Positions 7,726-16,333 are shown, counted from the first letter of the stretch. The stretch is 64,000 bases of DNA from JAWXCE01 sp033764775 (GCA_033764775.1 JANRIQ010000012.1:1-64000), one strand, 5' to 3'. Notes: a model not told the origin generated them from the sequence alone. Made by a program: numbers and translations.

Positions 7726-9422
7726 CAGCCGTCCGGGGAGCAGACGCGGAGTAAATCTTGGTATGTCGTGACACCAGCGGCGACTTTGTCGAGGCCGTCC
7801 GCAAACATCGGCCGCATCCCGCCTTCGATCGCGGCGGCTTTAAGGTCATGCGCCGCCGCCCGGCGCCCGATGAGCGCTCTGAGAGCGTCGCTGACCGCCA
7901 ACACCTCGTAAACGCCGATGCGTCCCCGGAACCCGGTCATAGCGCATCGCTCGCAACCGCCAGGCTCATAGAGACGCAAAGGGGCGGCCGCGCCGCAGGC
8001 CTCGAAGTGGCGGGCGACCTCCGGCGGCGTCGCCATCGGCGTCTTGCACTGATCGCACAAAGTGCGAACCAGGCGTTGGGCGACCACGCCTTCAACCGTC
8101 GCCGCCACGATGAAGTCGGGCAACCCCATGTCGAGAAGCCGCGTGATTGAACTCGCCGCGTCGTTGGTGTGGAGGGTCGAGAGCACCTTATGGCCGGTCA
8201 GGGCCGCCTGGGCGGCGATTTCCGCGGTTTCGAGGTCACGAATCTCCCCCACCAGCATAATGTCCGGATCCTGACGCAAGAAGGCGCGCAAGGCATTGGC
8301 GAAGGTAAAGCCGATCTGGGGCTTCACCTGCACCTGGTTGACGCCGGGAAGTTCGTACTCGATGGGGTCTTCCACGGTGAGTATTTTCTGAGCTCCATCG
8401 TTGTAACGGAGCAAGGAGGCGTAGAGCGTCGTCGTCTTGCCGCTGCCCGTCGGGCCGGTGACGAGCACAATGCCGGTTTTGGCGTCGAGCGCGGTCAGAT
8501 AGCGCGTCAGGGCGCTGGCGCCCATCCCGAGCCTCGCCAGGTCCAGCTCAACTTGGCCTTTGTCAAGAATGCGCAACACCACGCTTTCACCATGCATGGT
8601 CGGTGTGGTCGCGACCCGCAAATCGACGGGCTTGCCGCGCACCGTGGCCCGCAAGCGTCCGTCTTGCGGCAAGCGGCGCTCGGCGATGTTAAGCGAGGCC
8701 ATCAGCTTTACCCTGGAGAGGATCGCGGCCCGCAAGGCGGGCGGCGGGGACTCGATGGCGCGCATGACGCCGTCGACGCGAAGGCGCACCTTGAAGCCGC
8801 GGCCCTGGGGCTCCAGGTGGATGTCGGACGCCCTTAAGTCGACGGCGGTCTGAATGAGGCGGTTGACGAAGCGGATGACGGGGGCTTCCGCCGCGAGCTC
8901 GATGAGCTGTTCAAGGTCTTTGGCCTCTGCGTCGGCGCTTGCCGCTTCAAGCGGGCCGCCGTCTTGCGCTTCGTACAGTTGCACGAATGCAGCCTCGAGA
9001 AGTGAGGCTTCCGCGACGACGAGGTCAAGCTTAGCCCCGCTCGCCAGTTCCAAAGCCTTCATCACATAAGACGAGAACGGGTTGGCCATGGCGACGGAGA
9101 GGCGGCCATCCGCCAAGCGCAATGGTAGCACATGGTGCAGCTTCAAAAAGTCCTGGCTGAGGCGGCCGGCGAGCACCGGCTCCAGCGGCAGCTGAGCGGC
9201 GGACAGCACAGCCAGGCCCAATTGCTGAGCCAGCCGCGCCGCCACATGCTTTTCTTCAAGGACGCCGAGTTTCGACAGGAGAAGGACGGCGGGTTCGCCG
9301 GTCTGGCGGCAAGCGGAAAGCACGCGCGTCTCCGCTGCGGCGTCGATAAAGCCCGCCGCCGCCAAACTTTGCACAAACGCCGTCTCCGGCGATGCGGAGG
9401 TTGCTTGAGACGGAGTGCGCAT
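7725..9422 (-). CDS. gspE: Type II secretion ATPase GspE
   Basis: A 565-residue hexameric ATPase. The N-terminal part (about 1-150) is the domain that docks on GspL. The catalytic part has Walker A GPTGSGKT near residue 325, an Asp box DPIEYELPG near 355, a Walker B region LVGEIRD near 392 and a His box near 415. Four cysteines in two pairs (C-x2-C near 458 and 492) form the zinc motif typical of GspE. The ATG at 9422 is preferred over a TTG two codons upstream. There is no clear Shine-Dalgarno, but the gene sits 24 bases after gspO in the operon. Confidence 0.94.
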   Translation of the reverse strand: MRTPSQATSASPETAFVQSLAAAGFIDAAAETRVLSACRQTGEPAVLLLSKLGVLEEKHVAARLAQQLGLAVLSAAQLPLEPVLAGRLSQDFLKLHHVLPLRLADGRLSVAMANPFSSYVMKALELASGAKLDLVVAEASLLEAAFVQLYEAQDGGPLEAASADAEAKDLEQLIELAAEAPVIRFVNRLIQTAVDLRASDIHLEPQGRGFKVRLRVDGVMRAIESPPPALRAAILSRVKLMASLNIAERRLPQDGRLRATVRGKPVDLRVATTPTMHGESVVLRILDKGQVELDLARLGMGASALTRYLTALDAKTGIVLVTGPTGSGKTTTLYASLLRYNDGAQKILTVEDPIEYELPGVNQVQVKPQIGFTFANALRAFLRQDPDIMLVGEIRDLETAEIAAQAALTGHKVLSTLHTNDAASSITRLLDMGLPDFIVAATVEGVVAQRLVRTLCDQCKTPMATPPEVARHFEACGAAAPLRLYEPGGCERCAMTGFRGRIGVYEVLAVSDALRALIGRRAAAHDLKAAAIEGGMRPMFADGLDKVAAGVTTYQDLLRVCSPDG

Positions 9423-9446
9423 GAGCAAGACGGGTCGCCGCAGTCT

Positions 9447-10196
9447 TCATACTGAAGGGGCATTGTAAAGCCAGGTCAGCCATAAGCCAAGGCAGAGAAA
9501 CGGGCCGAAGGGAAGTTTCTGCGCGCGTAGATCGCCGCCGCGGCGGCGCCAGAGGATAAGCCCGTAGATGAGGGCGGACAGGCACGCAATCAGCAGCATC
9601 GGGGCTAACCCCTGCCACGACGTCCAAACTCCTGCGGCGGCGAATAGCTTGACGTCGCCGAGGCCGAGGCCCGCCCGGCCGCGCCACCATTGGTAAAGTG
9701 ACCGGAACGCCAAAAGCGCTGCGCCGCCCGCTGCGGCGCTCGCCAGCGCCTCGGCCAAGGACGCCGGATCGGCGAGGTGGCGAACCGTCGCGCCGAAGCC
9801 GAACAGCGTCAGCGTCAGCGCGTTCGGGAGAATATAGGCGCGCAGATCGAAGAGGGAGAGCGCCAGCAACAGCCAGCCGAGCAAAATCGCAGCGCTGATG
9901 AAGGGCGGCGAAACTTTTGCCACCGCCCACAAGACGACGCCCAAAGCGGCGAGTTCGGCGATGAGGTAGCGCGCCGCAATCGGGCCTGTGCAAGACGGAC
10001 ACACGCCCTTAAGCCATAGCCAACTGCAGATGGGGACGAGCTCGTGAGCGGCGAGCCGCCGCGCGCAGCTGTCACATACCGAGCGCGACCAAATCCAATC
10101 CTTGCCATCGAGACAGCGGTCGACGGCTGTTGCGATAAAGCTGCCGGTGAACGGGGCGGCCAACGCGGCGAAAATCAGCGGGATGTCGGCCGTCAC
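9447..10196 (-). CDS. gspO: Prepilin peptidase / methyltransferase (A24 family) GspO
   Basis: A 249-residue polytopic aspartic protease that would cut the leaders of the five pseudopilins encoded below and methylate the new N-terminus. Cysteines 41, 44, 66 and 69 form the zinc-binding pairs of the methyltransferase domain. Asp117 in LFDLRAYILPN and Asp181 in GLGDVK are the two catalytic aspartates. It starts with GTG and is the first gene of the type II operon. Immediately upstream lies the mobile element, so the native promoter may have been lost or replaced. Confidence 0.92.
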   Translation of the reverse strand: MTADIPLIFAALAAPFTGSFIATAVDRCLDGKDWIWSRSVCDSCARRLAAHELVPICSWLWLKGVCPSCTGPIAARYLIAELAALGVVLWAVAKVSPPFISAAILLGWLLLALSLFDLRAYILPNALTLTLFGFGATVRHLADPASLAEALASAAAGGAALLAFRSLYQWWRGRAGLGLGDVKLFAAAGVWTSWQGLAPMLLIACLSALIYGLILWRRRGGDLRAQKLPFGPFLCLGLWLTWLYNAPSV

Positions 10197-10263
10197 AAGG
10201 GAGCGCCTTTGTCGTCAGCGCCCGCACGGGGACGCCGCGACGGTTAAAGCCGCCTGCGGACAT

Positions 10264-10302
10264 GTGCGCAAGTGCGCAGGTGTGCAGAACGGCTTGTGCG
10301 CA
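10264..10302. repeat. Cluster of GTGCGCA repeats at element/operon junction
   Basis: GTGCGCA occurs three times, at 10264, 10272 and 10296, with a degenerate copy (GTGTGCA) near 10280. Each contains the palindrome TGCGCA. The cluster lies between the stop of parB and the start of gspO, close to where element and chromosome meet. It could be a protein-binding site, for example for the neighbouring ParB or a recombinase, or a chance result of high GC. Confidence 0.4.
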
Positions 10303-10315
10303 GATGCTCACTATC

Positions 10316-12160
10316 TCAGCGCCTCTGGCAGCCAGCCTCTGCCCTCCAGCAGTCCTTCCGCCGCCTTGGCCATCTCGGCCTTTTTAAGCCCTCAATGCGT
10401 CGGGCGGCGTCCTCCGAGACACCCTCGCGGACGGCAGCGAGGATATGCGCCTTGGAAAGCCTAGAGAAGTACCCGTCCGCCGTCGCCGCCCAGTAAGCGG
10501 CCATGTCGAGGTCAAGGGCCTGCGCCAGCGCGTCGCCCCTGCCTTCGCCGCTTCCATGCGCCTCGCGCAGGGCGTTGACGGCGGGCGCGACAGCGGCGGC
10601 GAGCAGTTTGAGCAGATCATCCTGCGGCAGGCCCGCCAGATACGCCCACAGCTCGCCCGCGTCCTGTGGCAGCCGCGCGGTCTGCTCCTCTCGCAATGCC
10701 TCCAGTTCCCTGCCCGCCACGGTTTCGCGGCCGACAAGGCCGTGGAGCGGCGCGGCGCGCAAACCGATGTCGAGGGCGGAGACTGCCCGGCCGTGATAGA
10801 AACTCTGGCTGACGAGGGCATGTGCGATGGCGATGAGCGCCATCTGCTGGTTCGCCGCCAGTTTCGCCTGCAGCCCTTGGGTACGCGCGGCGGCCAGTTC
10901 GCATAACAGCCGATCGGAGAGCGGTTTTGAGCCGAGGTCGTCGCCGTCCTCCTCCACGCCCGTCTCGCCGCGCCTGACGGGTATGTCGGTCGCCAAGGCT
11001 TTCGCGGGCGGCTCGTCCTCGGGCCGCAGGAACCCGCGCTCGACCTTCACCGTCCCGTCGTGGCCGAGGCTGACGAACGCCCCGCAGCGGGCGATGTCGG
11101 CGGGGTCGAACACGGCCTCGCCATGCACGCGGTCGAGGGCGTCCTCTAGCTTTTCAAGCTGTTCGAGGGTCTCGGCGTCAAGCTCCTCGGCGCTCTCATG
11201 GCCTTCACACAGCGCCTCGTACTCGGCGCGCAGGCGGTCGAGGGTCGCCTGCTCCTCTGGCGTGAGCGCCGGGGTGCGGGCGTAGATGCGTCGCATGCCC
11301 GCCGCCATCGAATAGGAGAACTCCGGCTCGGCGATCACCCACGCCCAGCCTTCGGCCTTGATGGCGGCGGCGTCAGCCTCCAGTTTCTCGCGAACCAGAT
11401 GATCGAGCAGTTCGCGGTCGGTCAGCCAGCAGTCGCCGTCCTCCGAGAACAGGTCGCGGATGGTCATGCCGCCCGCCGCCTCGTAGGCGGCAAGGCCGAC
11501 ATAGCGCACGCGCCGGTCGTCGGCCGCGACATGGGTCTCGGTCAGCATCCGCTTGATGAAGGCGACGGTCTTGTTCCATGTCAGTTCGGCGAACACCCGC
11601 TCCTGCAGGGCGTGGTCGTCGGTGATGGTGAAGGCCATGAGCTGCTCCAGGGTCAACTCCCCGTCGCGGTAGGCCTGCAAGAGCGCCGGGCTGACGGCGG
11701 CGAGGCGCAGGCGGCGCTCGACCACGGCGGGCGTTACGCCGAAGCGGGCGGCGATGTCTTCGGCCGCCATGCCTTTGGCGTGAAGTCGCGCAAAAGCCTC
11801 GTACTGGTCAGCGGGGTGCATTGGCACCTGCGCGACATTCTCGGCGAGGCTCACCTCTTCCGGATCAACTGTCGCCAGCGCACACGGCACGGGATAGCTT
11901 TTCAGGATGCGCTTTTGTTTCGCCAGCAGTTGCAGGGCGGCGAGCCGCCGCGCGCCCGCCACGACCGCGTATTTACCGGTTGGTTTGCCGCTGTCGTCCG
12001 CGACGGCGGCGACGGTCAGGTTCTGCAGCAAGCCATGGGCGGCGATGGAGGCGGCGAGTTCGGCGATCCCATCCGCTTTGCCGGTGCGGCGGACATTGTG
12101 AGGTGAATGCAGAAGTTTCGATAAGGGCACAAGAAAGATCGGGTTCTCGGGGGCCGGCAT
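10316..12160 (-). CDS. parB: ParB/RepB/Spo0J-family protein of a mobile element
   Basis: A 614-residue protein as read. The N-terminal ParB nuclease-like domain (about 1-110) includes NVRRTGKADGIAELAASI and the GARRL motif, which fit the CTP-binding family fold. A helix-turn-helix region follows near 130-175 (MAAEDIAARFGV). The long C-terminal part is typical of ParB-like proteins on alphaproteobacterial conjugative elements, not of chromosomal ParB. The ATG at 12160 follows AAAGGAG, so I chose it over the longer frame. The last 20 or so codons look shifted: adding one A to the A5 run at 10381-10385 (minus-strand sense) restores the expected ending GLKKAEMAKAAEGLLEGRG and a stop at 10311. No parA is adjacent, so the role may be regulation or maintenance. 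Confidence 0.85.
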   Translation of the reverse strand: MPAPENPIFLVPLSKLLHSPHNVRRTGKADGIAELAASIAAHGLLQNLTVAAVADDSGKPTGKYAVVAGARRLAALQLLAKQKRILKSYPVPCALATVDPEEVSLAENVAQVPMHPADQYEAFARLHAKGMAAEDIAARFGVTPAVVERRLRLAAVSPALLQAYRDGELTLEQLMAFTITDDHALQERVFAELTWNKTVAFIKRMLTETHVAADDRRVRYVGLAAYEAAGGMTIRDLFSEDGDCWLTDRELLDHLVREKLEADAAAIKAEGWAWVIAEPEFSYSMAAGMRRIYARTPALTPEEQATLDRLRAEYEALCEGHESAEELDAETLEQLEKLEDALDRVHGEAVFDPADIARCGAFVSLGHDGTVKVERGFLRPEDEPPAKALATDIPVRRGETGVEEDGDDLGSKPLSDRLLCELAAARTQGLQAKLAANQQMALIAIAHALVSQSFYHGRAVSALDIGLRAAPLHGLVGRETVAGRELEALREEQTARLPQDAGELWAYLAGLPQDDLLKLLAAAVAPAVNALREAHGSGEGRGDALAQALDLDMAAYWAATADGYFSRLSKAHILAAVREGVSEDAARRIEGLKRPRWPRRRKDCWRAEAGCQRR

Positions 12161-12179
12161 GGGTTGCTCCTTTGGGGCT

Positions 12180-12216
12180 AGGGTTTCAGCGCGGTCACAC
12201 CCGCGCCTGAAACCCT
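12180..12216. repeat. Long inverted repeat upstream of parB
   Basis: AGGGTTTCAGCGCGG at 12180-12194 pairs with CCGCGCCTGAAACCCT at 12201-12216, with one bulged base and a six-base loop. It lies just upstream of the parB Shine-Dalgarno. It could be a transcription terminator without a T run, an operator, or a centromere-like ParB site. Confidence 0.5.
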
Positions 12217-12243
12217 GCCCGCCGGCGAGGCCGGGGGTAGCAA

Positions 12244-12294
12244 GGGCAAGGGCGGCCCCGCCTAGGGGCCGGGCGCCAGCCTTCACCCTTGCCC
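12244..12294. repeat. Second nested inverted repeat between mmcB and parB
   Basis: GGGCAAGGG at 12244-12252 pairs with CCCTTGCCC at 12286-12294. Inside it, GGCCCC and GGGGCC form a smaller stem. Together with the repeat at 12180 it fills most of the 162-base gap between the mmcB-like gene and parB. The function is unknown. Confidence 0.4.
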
Positions 12295-12322
12295 GCGCGA
12301 GGGGCGGAGCCCCTTAGCTCTT

Positions 12323-12781
12323 TCAGACCTCGGCGGTCTCCCATGGCTCCAGGTTCTGCCCATACAGCCGCACGGCGGCGAGGCGGGCGAAGCGTAACGT
12401 TAACGCTCGCCGCCGGGCGGGCGCGAGGCTCGTCTCCGGCGCTTCCCGGATGAGCGCTGCGTCGTAGGCGTCGGCGATGATGAGGCCGGTATCCTCGGGT
12501 ATGATGCTATGCGGGAACTCCGGCCCGACGGCGAAGAAAAGCCGGTCGCACCAGTCGCGGTACTCTGTCCATTTGCGGTCGGCGCGGAAGTCGGCGACGC
12601 TGGACTTGACCTCGACGATCCAGATCTCGCCCTGGGGGCCAAGGCCAAGGATATCCGCCCGGCGGCCGCTTTTCAGCGGGAACTCGGTGAGCGCGGCGAA
12701 ATAATGCGCTCGCAGCAGTCGCATGGCGCCGCGCAAGGGCGCCGGCGTCATGGATCGGACGGACTTGGGGTTGGCGAGCAT
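12323..12781 (-). CDS. MmcB-like DNA repair protein (PD-(D/E)XK-type fold)
   Basis: The protein is about 152 residues and matches the MmcB family first described as mitomycin-C-inducible in Caulobacter. The conserved core is clear: RRADILGLGP, then EIWIVEVKSSVADF with the D...E-x-K nuclease signature, then KWTEYRDWCDRLFFAV and PEDTGLIIADAYDA. The frame stays open far upstream, but that part is antisense-like. The ATG at 12781 or one at 12751 is the likely start, and neither has a good ribosome site. MmcB genes are usually chromosomal; this copy sits inside the mobile element between parB and a DUF736-like gene, where it may protect the incoming DNA. That role is an inference. Confidence 0.8.
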   Translation of the reverse strand: MLANPKSVRSMTPAPLRGAMRLLRAHYFAALTEFPLKSGRRADILGLGPQGEIWIVEVKSSVADFRADRKWTEYRDWCDRLFFAVGPEFPHSIIPEDTGLIIADAYDAALIREAPETSLAPARRRALTLRFARLAAVRLYGQNLEPWETAEV

Positions 12782-13001
12782 CGGGCGAACATCCGGACAT
12801 CTGAACTTGCCGAGACTGTATCCCAGCTTGCGGCCGTAGCGCGACCCGGATCTCTGCTCCCGGCCCTCCCTCGGCGGCTCCCGCCAGCGGCCGCCGCCCG
12901 TGAGGGCCGAGACCCGGGCCGGGGCTCGGTTCACAAGGACGCGGCCCGCGCCTTTCGCGGGGGCGGCCCTCCGCGCCAGCGCCAAACCTGCCATCGCCAA
13001 C

Positions 13002-13023
13002 AAAAAAGCCTCCGGAGAGGCTT
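13002..13023 (-). terminator. Rho-independent terminator
   Basis: On the minus strand AAGCCTCTCCGGAGGCTT forms a seven-to-eight base stem directly followed by a run of T (A6 at 13002-13007 on the plus strand). It lies 28 bases after the stop of the DUF736-like gene at 13051. Confidence 0.85.
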
Positions 13024-13050
13024 GATTTAAGGACAAAACCAGCGCCTTCG

Positions 13051-13686
13051 CTACCGCGCCTCGCGGCCTTTCCGCCCCCGGCCGCCGGCGCCGACAGGCG
13101 CCGTCAGCTCCAGCGCGGGGTTTGCGGCGGCCTGGTCTGGTTCGGGGGTTTGGTCGAGCGCGGCGGCGTCCTGGTTCCTCCCGGGCTGTGGATAGGACGT
13201 CGCGCCGGCGAGCAGCGGCTGCTGGTAGCGGTTCTGGCGCAGCCAGACGGAGAGGGCGACCACGGGAGTGCCGTCGCCGGGGTTCAGCCTGCCCCAGTAG
13301 TGCGGGCGTTTGGCCCGCTCGGCCGCTTGTTCCTCCGTATCGGTTGCGACCGGCTCGCGAAAACGATTGGCGAAGAGGACCAGCTCGCGGGGACGCAAGG
13401 ACAGGTTGGAGCCTGCGTCCATCACGTCGCCGACGCGCAGGTCGGGGGCGGAGAGGTGCTCGATCTGGGCGGCGACGTCGTCGGTGATGGGCAGATGGTC
13501 CATGCGTCCGGCGAAGTAGGTGCGGCCCAGTTTGTCCTGGTTGGCCCAGAGCGCGATGGCGTGGGCCTCCTCGCGGCCGGGCACGCTGAGACGGCCGGTG
13601 AAGTCGGGGAGCTTGGAGCCCGGCTCCTTGCCGCGGTTGAGGCCGGCGATGAAGTTGCCTTGCGGCAGGGTGGACATGTCGCTCAT
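13051..13686 (-). CDS. Protein with two DUF736-like domains
   Basis: A 211-residue protein made of two related domains, near residues 12-60 and 103-165. Each starts with a short hydrophobic strand, then a Gly/Lys loop and K-LPDFTG or PHYWG, and ends with a Trp strand (IALWANQ, LSVWLRQ) and a small Gly turn before a final strand. The same two-domain pattern recurs in the protein at 15809-16330. Small DUF736 proteins are common on alphaproteobacterial plasmids and conjugative elements and have no settled function. My family match is by pattern only. The C-terminus is disordered, rich in Pro, Gln, Arg and Gly. A strong terminator follows. Confidence 0.65.
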   Translation of the reverse strand: MSDMSTLPQGNFIAGLNRGKEPGSKLPDFTGRLSVPGREEAHAIALWANQDKLGRTYFAGRMDHLPITDDVAAQIEHLSAPDLRVGDVMDAGSNLSLRPRELVLFANRFREPVATDTEEQAAERAKRPHYWGRLNPGDGTPVVALSVWLRQNRYQQPLLAGATSYPQPGRNQDAAALDQTPEPDQAAANPALELTAPVGAGGRGRKGREAR

Positions 13687-13779
13687 GGGGGTTCGCTTTC
13701 ATTGGGCGGCTCCATCATGGCGGGTGACAGACACGGGCGGCAACCACACTGCCAACGGCTTAGGCGACCATCTTGGCCG

Positions 13780-15384
13780 TCAGCACAATCGCATGGAGGG
13801 CGTGGCGGCGGTGCGGCCGGCCTTGGTCATGGTGACGCGGTAGGCGCGGCACCCCGGCTTGGCGTCAGCATGCATCATCACCACGAAGCGCGCGGCGTTC
13901 GGCTCGGGCCGCGGCGGCCAGGCGAACGCCCGGCCGTCTTCGGCGCGGTTGAAAGCGGTCAACACGGCGGTGGCGGCCGTTTGCAGATCGGCGGCGGTAA
14001 GGGCGAGCAGCACCTCGGGCGCAAGCTCCGGGTGGAGTCCGGCGCGCTGCGCCGCCTGCCGCAGGGCGAGGGGGACCGGCGCGGGCTTGACGGGCGGGCG
14101 CGGACTGGGGGTTCTGGCTTTCAGCCGGTTGCCCTTGGGGCCGCGCGGTGACCGTTGCGGCGGACGCGGCAGGGCGGTCATGGCGCTCAGGCTGCCGGTC
14201 ATCACGGGCGCGGGCCTGACAGCTACGGGGCGCGGCCACAGCGCCTCGGCGCCCTTGTAGCCGCTCCAGGCGAGGCCGACCGCAAGCCCTGTCACGGCCG
14301 TCCCCTGACACAGGAGGCTGAGCGTCCGCCAGCTGGCCGCGGCGCTCACCGTTGCGGCAAGCTTGCCGGTTGATGGACGGGCGGGCCGACGCGGCTCGCG
14401 CCACGCAAAGGTTTCGACTTCCGGCGCGGCCGAGGCGGTTTCGCGGCCGGTCAGGCGGTTCAGGTATCGCCCGCTTCGCAACGCCTCTCGCCGCGCGTCG
14501 AGACTCGGATGGGTCGAGAACAGCGCGCCAAGGCTGCCAGACCGGAACATGTAAGCGCTGTAGCGGCGCTCGTCGTGGCTGACCGTGTCGGGGAGCGCAT
14601 GGATCTTGACGAGAGCCCGCTCCATGGCGCCGGGGCTCGTCAGGTATGCGCCGATGGCGTCGGCGTCGTACTCCCGCCGGCGGGAGAGCGCTTATAGCAT
14701 CACCTCCGCGCCGGCGGCGACCGTCACCCGGCCGAGTGTCACCATGAGATGGGAGACAAGGATGCCGAGCTGAGCGTCGCCGCCGCGCCTGCGGTCCTGG
14801 GCGGCCATCGCCGCGGCGATCGACAGCACGCCGCCCGCGATCTGGAAGGCCGTATCGAACATGGCGCGGTAGCCGCAGGCGATCTGCATCTGCTGCATGT
14901 CGCCGGTCGCGATATGGCCGAGTTCATGGCCGATGACGGCGTCCAGTTCGTCCTCCGCCAGCGCCGCGATCAAGGGCCGCCCGAGGATAACGGCGCCGTC
15001 CTTCGGCGTCGAGCCGACCGCGAAGGCGTTCGCGGCGCTCATGATCCCGACGGCCGGGCGCGGCAGCCCCAGCTCATCGGACAGGCGGTGCACGCGCCGG
15101 GTCATCTCGGCGCTGTCGTCGAGGTAGCGGACGTTGAAGGCGCGGCCGACGGCGGCCTTGGCCCCGGCGTTGCCGCCAAGCCCGAAGAGGAGGCCAAGCA
15201 GCCCGACGCCCCCGGACACCATCAGCGTCAGCTCCAGGATGGGCTCGGGTCCGCAGTGATAGCAGTTGCCGGCGGCAAAGCTGAGAGCCAGGAACACGGT
15301 CGCCGCGAACCCAGCGGTGAGCTTCAAGGGCACGCGCCACCAGGATTGCCAGAGGGCGGGATAACGGAGGGCGCGGGTGGACAT
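13780..15384 (-). pseudogene. M48 metallopeptidase gene interrupted by an in-frame TAA
   Basis: Read through, this is a 534-residue M48 (HtpX/Ste24-type) zinc peptidase of the kind carried by alphaproteobacterial conjugative elements. It has two N-terminal membrane helices (about 20-40 and 50-70), the zinc motif HELGH at 153-157 and, further on, the third-ligand motif RREYDADA. A third membrane helix lies in the C-terminal part. A TAA at 14692-14694 falls at codon 231, between the HELGH motif and the third ligand, in the sequence EVML-stop-ALSRRREYDADA. The frame is otherwise open throughout, so a single base change (probably a Tyr codon) explains it. The N-terminal fragment alone lacks a zinc ligand and should be inactive. 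Confidence 0.85.
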
Positions 15385-15460
15385 CGGGGATAAGTCCGGC
15401 AAGGGGTTGGCGACGGACGCACACGCGGTAGTTGTGGATGAAACGCTCTAGGAGACGCCC

Positions 15461-15805
15461 GTGACGCCCGACTTCAGACGCTTGATTGAGGAGGAGAGCC
15501 GCGGGACACTCGCGCCCGCCGCGGCGGCGGTGCTCGCCTTCGCCCGCTGGCGGGCGTTGACAGGCGAGGCGGGCGTTGACGCCGACTCCGCCAAGGCGGC
15601 GCTCGACCGTATTCTCGATGCGGCGGAGCCGAACGACTGGCTGCCGCTGACGCAACTGGCCAGGCAAGTCGGCGAAGCTTTCATCCGGGAGTTTATGCGC
15701 CACAGCCTCGCGCACGGGCTTAATGAAACCCGCGCCCAAATCCGGGCGCTGGAGACGGAGCCGCGCCAGCCTTCTCCGTCGCGGCGGCGCGGCCGGCGCA
15801 TGTGA
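15461..15805 (+). CDS. Hypothetical protein of the mobile element
   Basis: A 114-residue protein starting with GTG behind a clear TAGGAG at good spacing. It is mostly alpha-helical, with a basic tail (RRRGRRM), and has no membrane segment. It runs opposite to its neighbours, between the M48 gene and a DUF736-like gene, with which it converges (stops almost touch). I recognise no family. The good ribosome site and the protein-like composition argue that it is real, unlike the antisense frame opposite it. Confidence 0.6.
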   Translation: MTPDFRRLIEEESRGTLAPAAAAVLAFARWRALTGEAGVDADSAKAALDRILDAAEPNDWLPLTQLARQVGEAFIREFMRHSLAHGLNETRAQIRALETEPRQPSPSRRRGRRM

Positions 15806-15808
15806 GGC

Positions 15809-16330
15809 TTAACCTCTGGCCCGCGCCCGGCGGCGCTGGCGTTCGGCCTGCATGTCTTTGGCCGGTTCATGCACGGCGACGGCCCCTGACAGCATGGCGC
15901 GGCCGCGTTTGTCGGTCTTCGCCCACACCGACAACTTCATCAGCGGCGCGTTGCCGCCGGGGTGACAGTAGCCCCAGTAGTCGGGGAGTTTTGAGCCGTC
16001 CGGCTTGCTCGCCCGGAACAGCACGATGTCATGGGGATCAACCGCGAACTGGGCGCCGTCGGACTGGGGGTCTTCGGCGGGCGTGTCTTCGCTCTGAAGG
16101 TCGCGGGTCAGCTCCTCGATCTGGGCGACGGCGCCGCGCGAGAGCCTGCCCGACAGCATGGTCTTGCCGGCTTTGGTCTTGCGCGCCCACAGGCCGACCC
16201 GTCGCTCCTCACCGCCGGGCAAGGTCAGCGTCCCCTCGAAATCCGGTCCCTTTCTCCCCGCCTGCTTGGCGTCGGCTTTGAAGAAGGCGATGAAGCGCCC
16301 GCTGTCCGGGATGTCGTCGATGTCGTCCAT
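15809..16330 (-). CDS. Protein with two DUF736-like domains (paralogue)
   Basis: A 173-residue protein with two copies of a DUF736-like domain. The first (about 12-62) contains GPDFEGTLTLPGGEERRVGLW. The second (about 100-150) contains KLPDYWGYCHPGG and LSVWAKTDKRGRAMLSG. The two halves match each other and both halves of the protein at 13051-13686, so the element carries four copies of this domain. The ATG follows AAGGAG and lies three bases from the stop of traG, so the two are probably co-translated. Linkage to the coupling protein suggests a role in DNA transfer or processing, which is inference. Confidence 0.65.
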   Translation of the reverse strand: MDDIDDIPDSGRFIAFFKADAKQAGRKGPDFEGTLTLPGGEERRVGLWARKTKAGKTMLSGRLSRGAVAQIEELTRDLQSEDTPAEDPQSDGAQFAVDPHDIVLFRASKPDGSKLPDYWGYCHPGGNAPLMKLSVWAKTDKRGRAMLSGAVAVHEPAKDMQAERQRRRARARG

Positions 16331-16333
16331 GGG

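Noticed and set aside
12782..13702. Upstream extension of the mmcB-like frame
   Set aside because: It is the wrong frame of the DUF736-like gene and crosses a strong terminator, so no fusion protein is likely.
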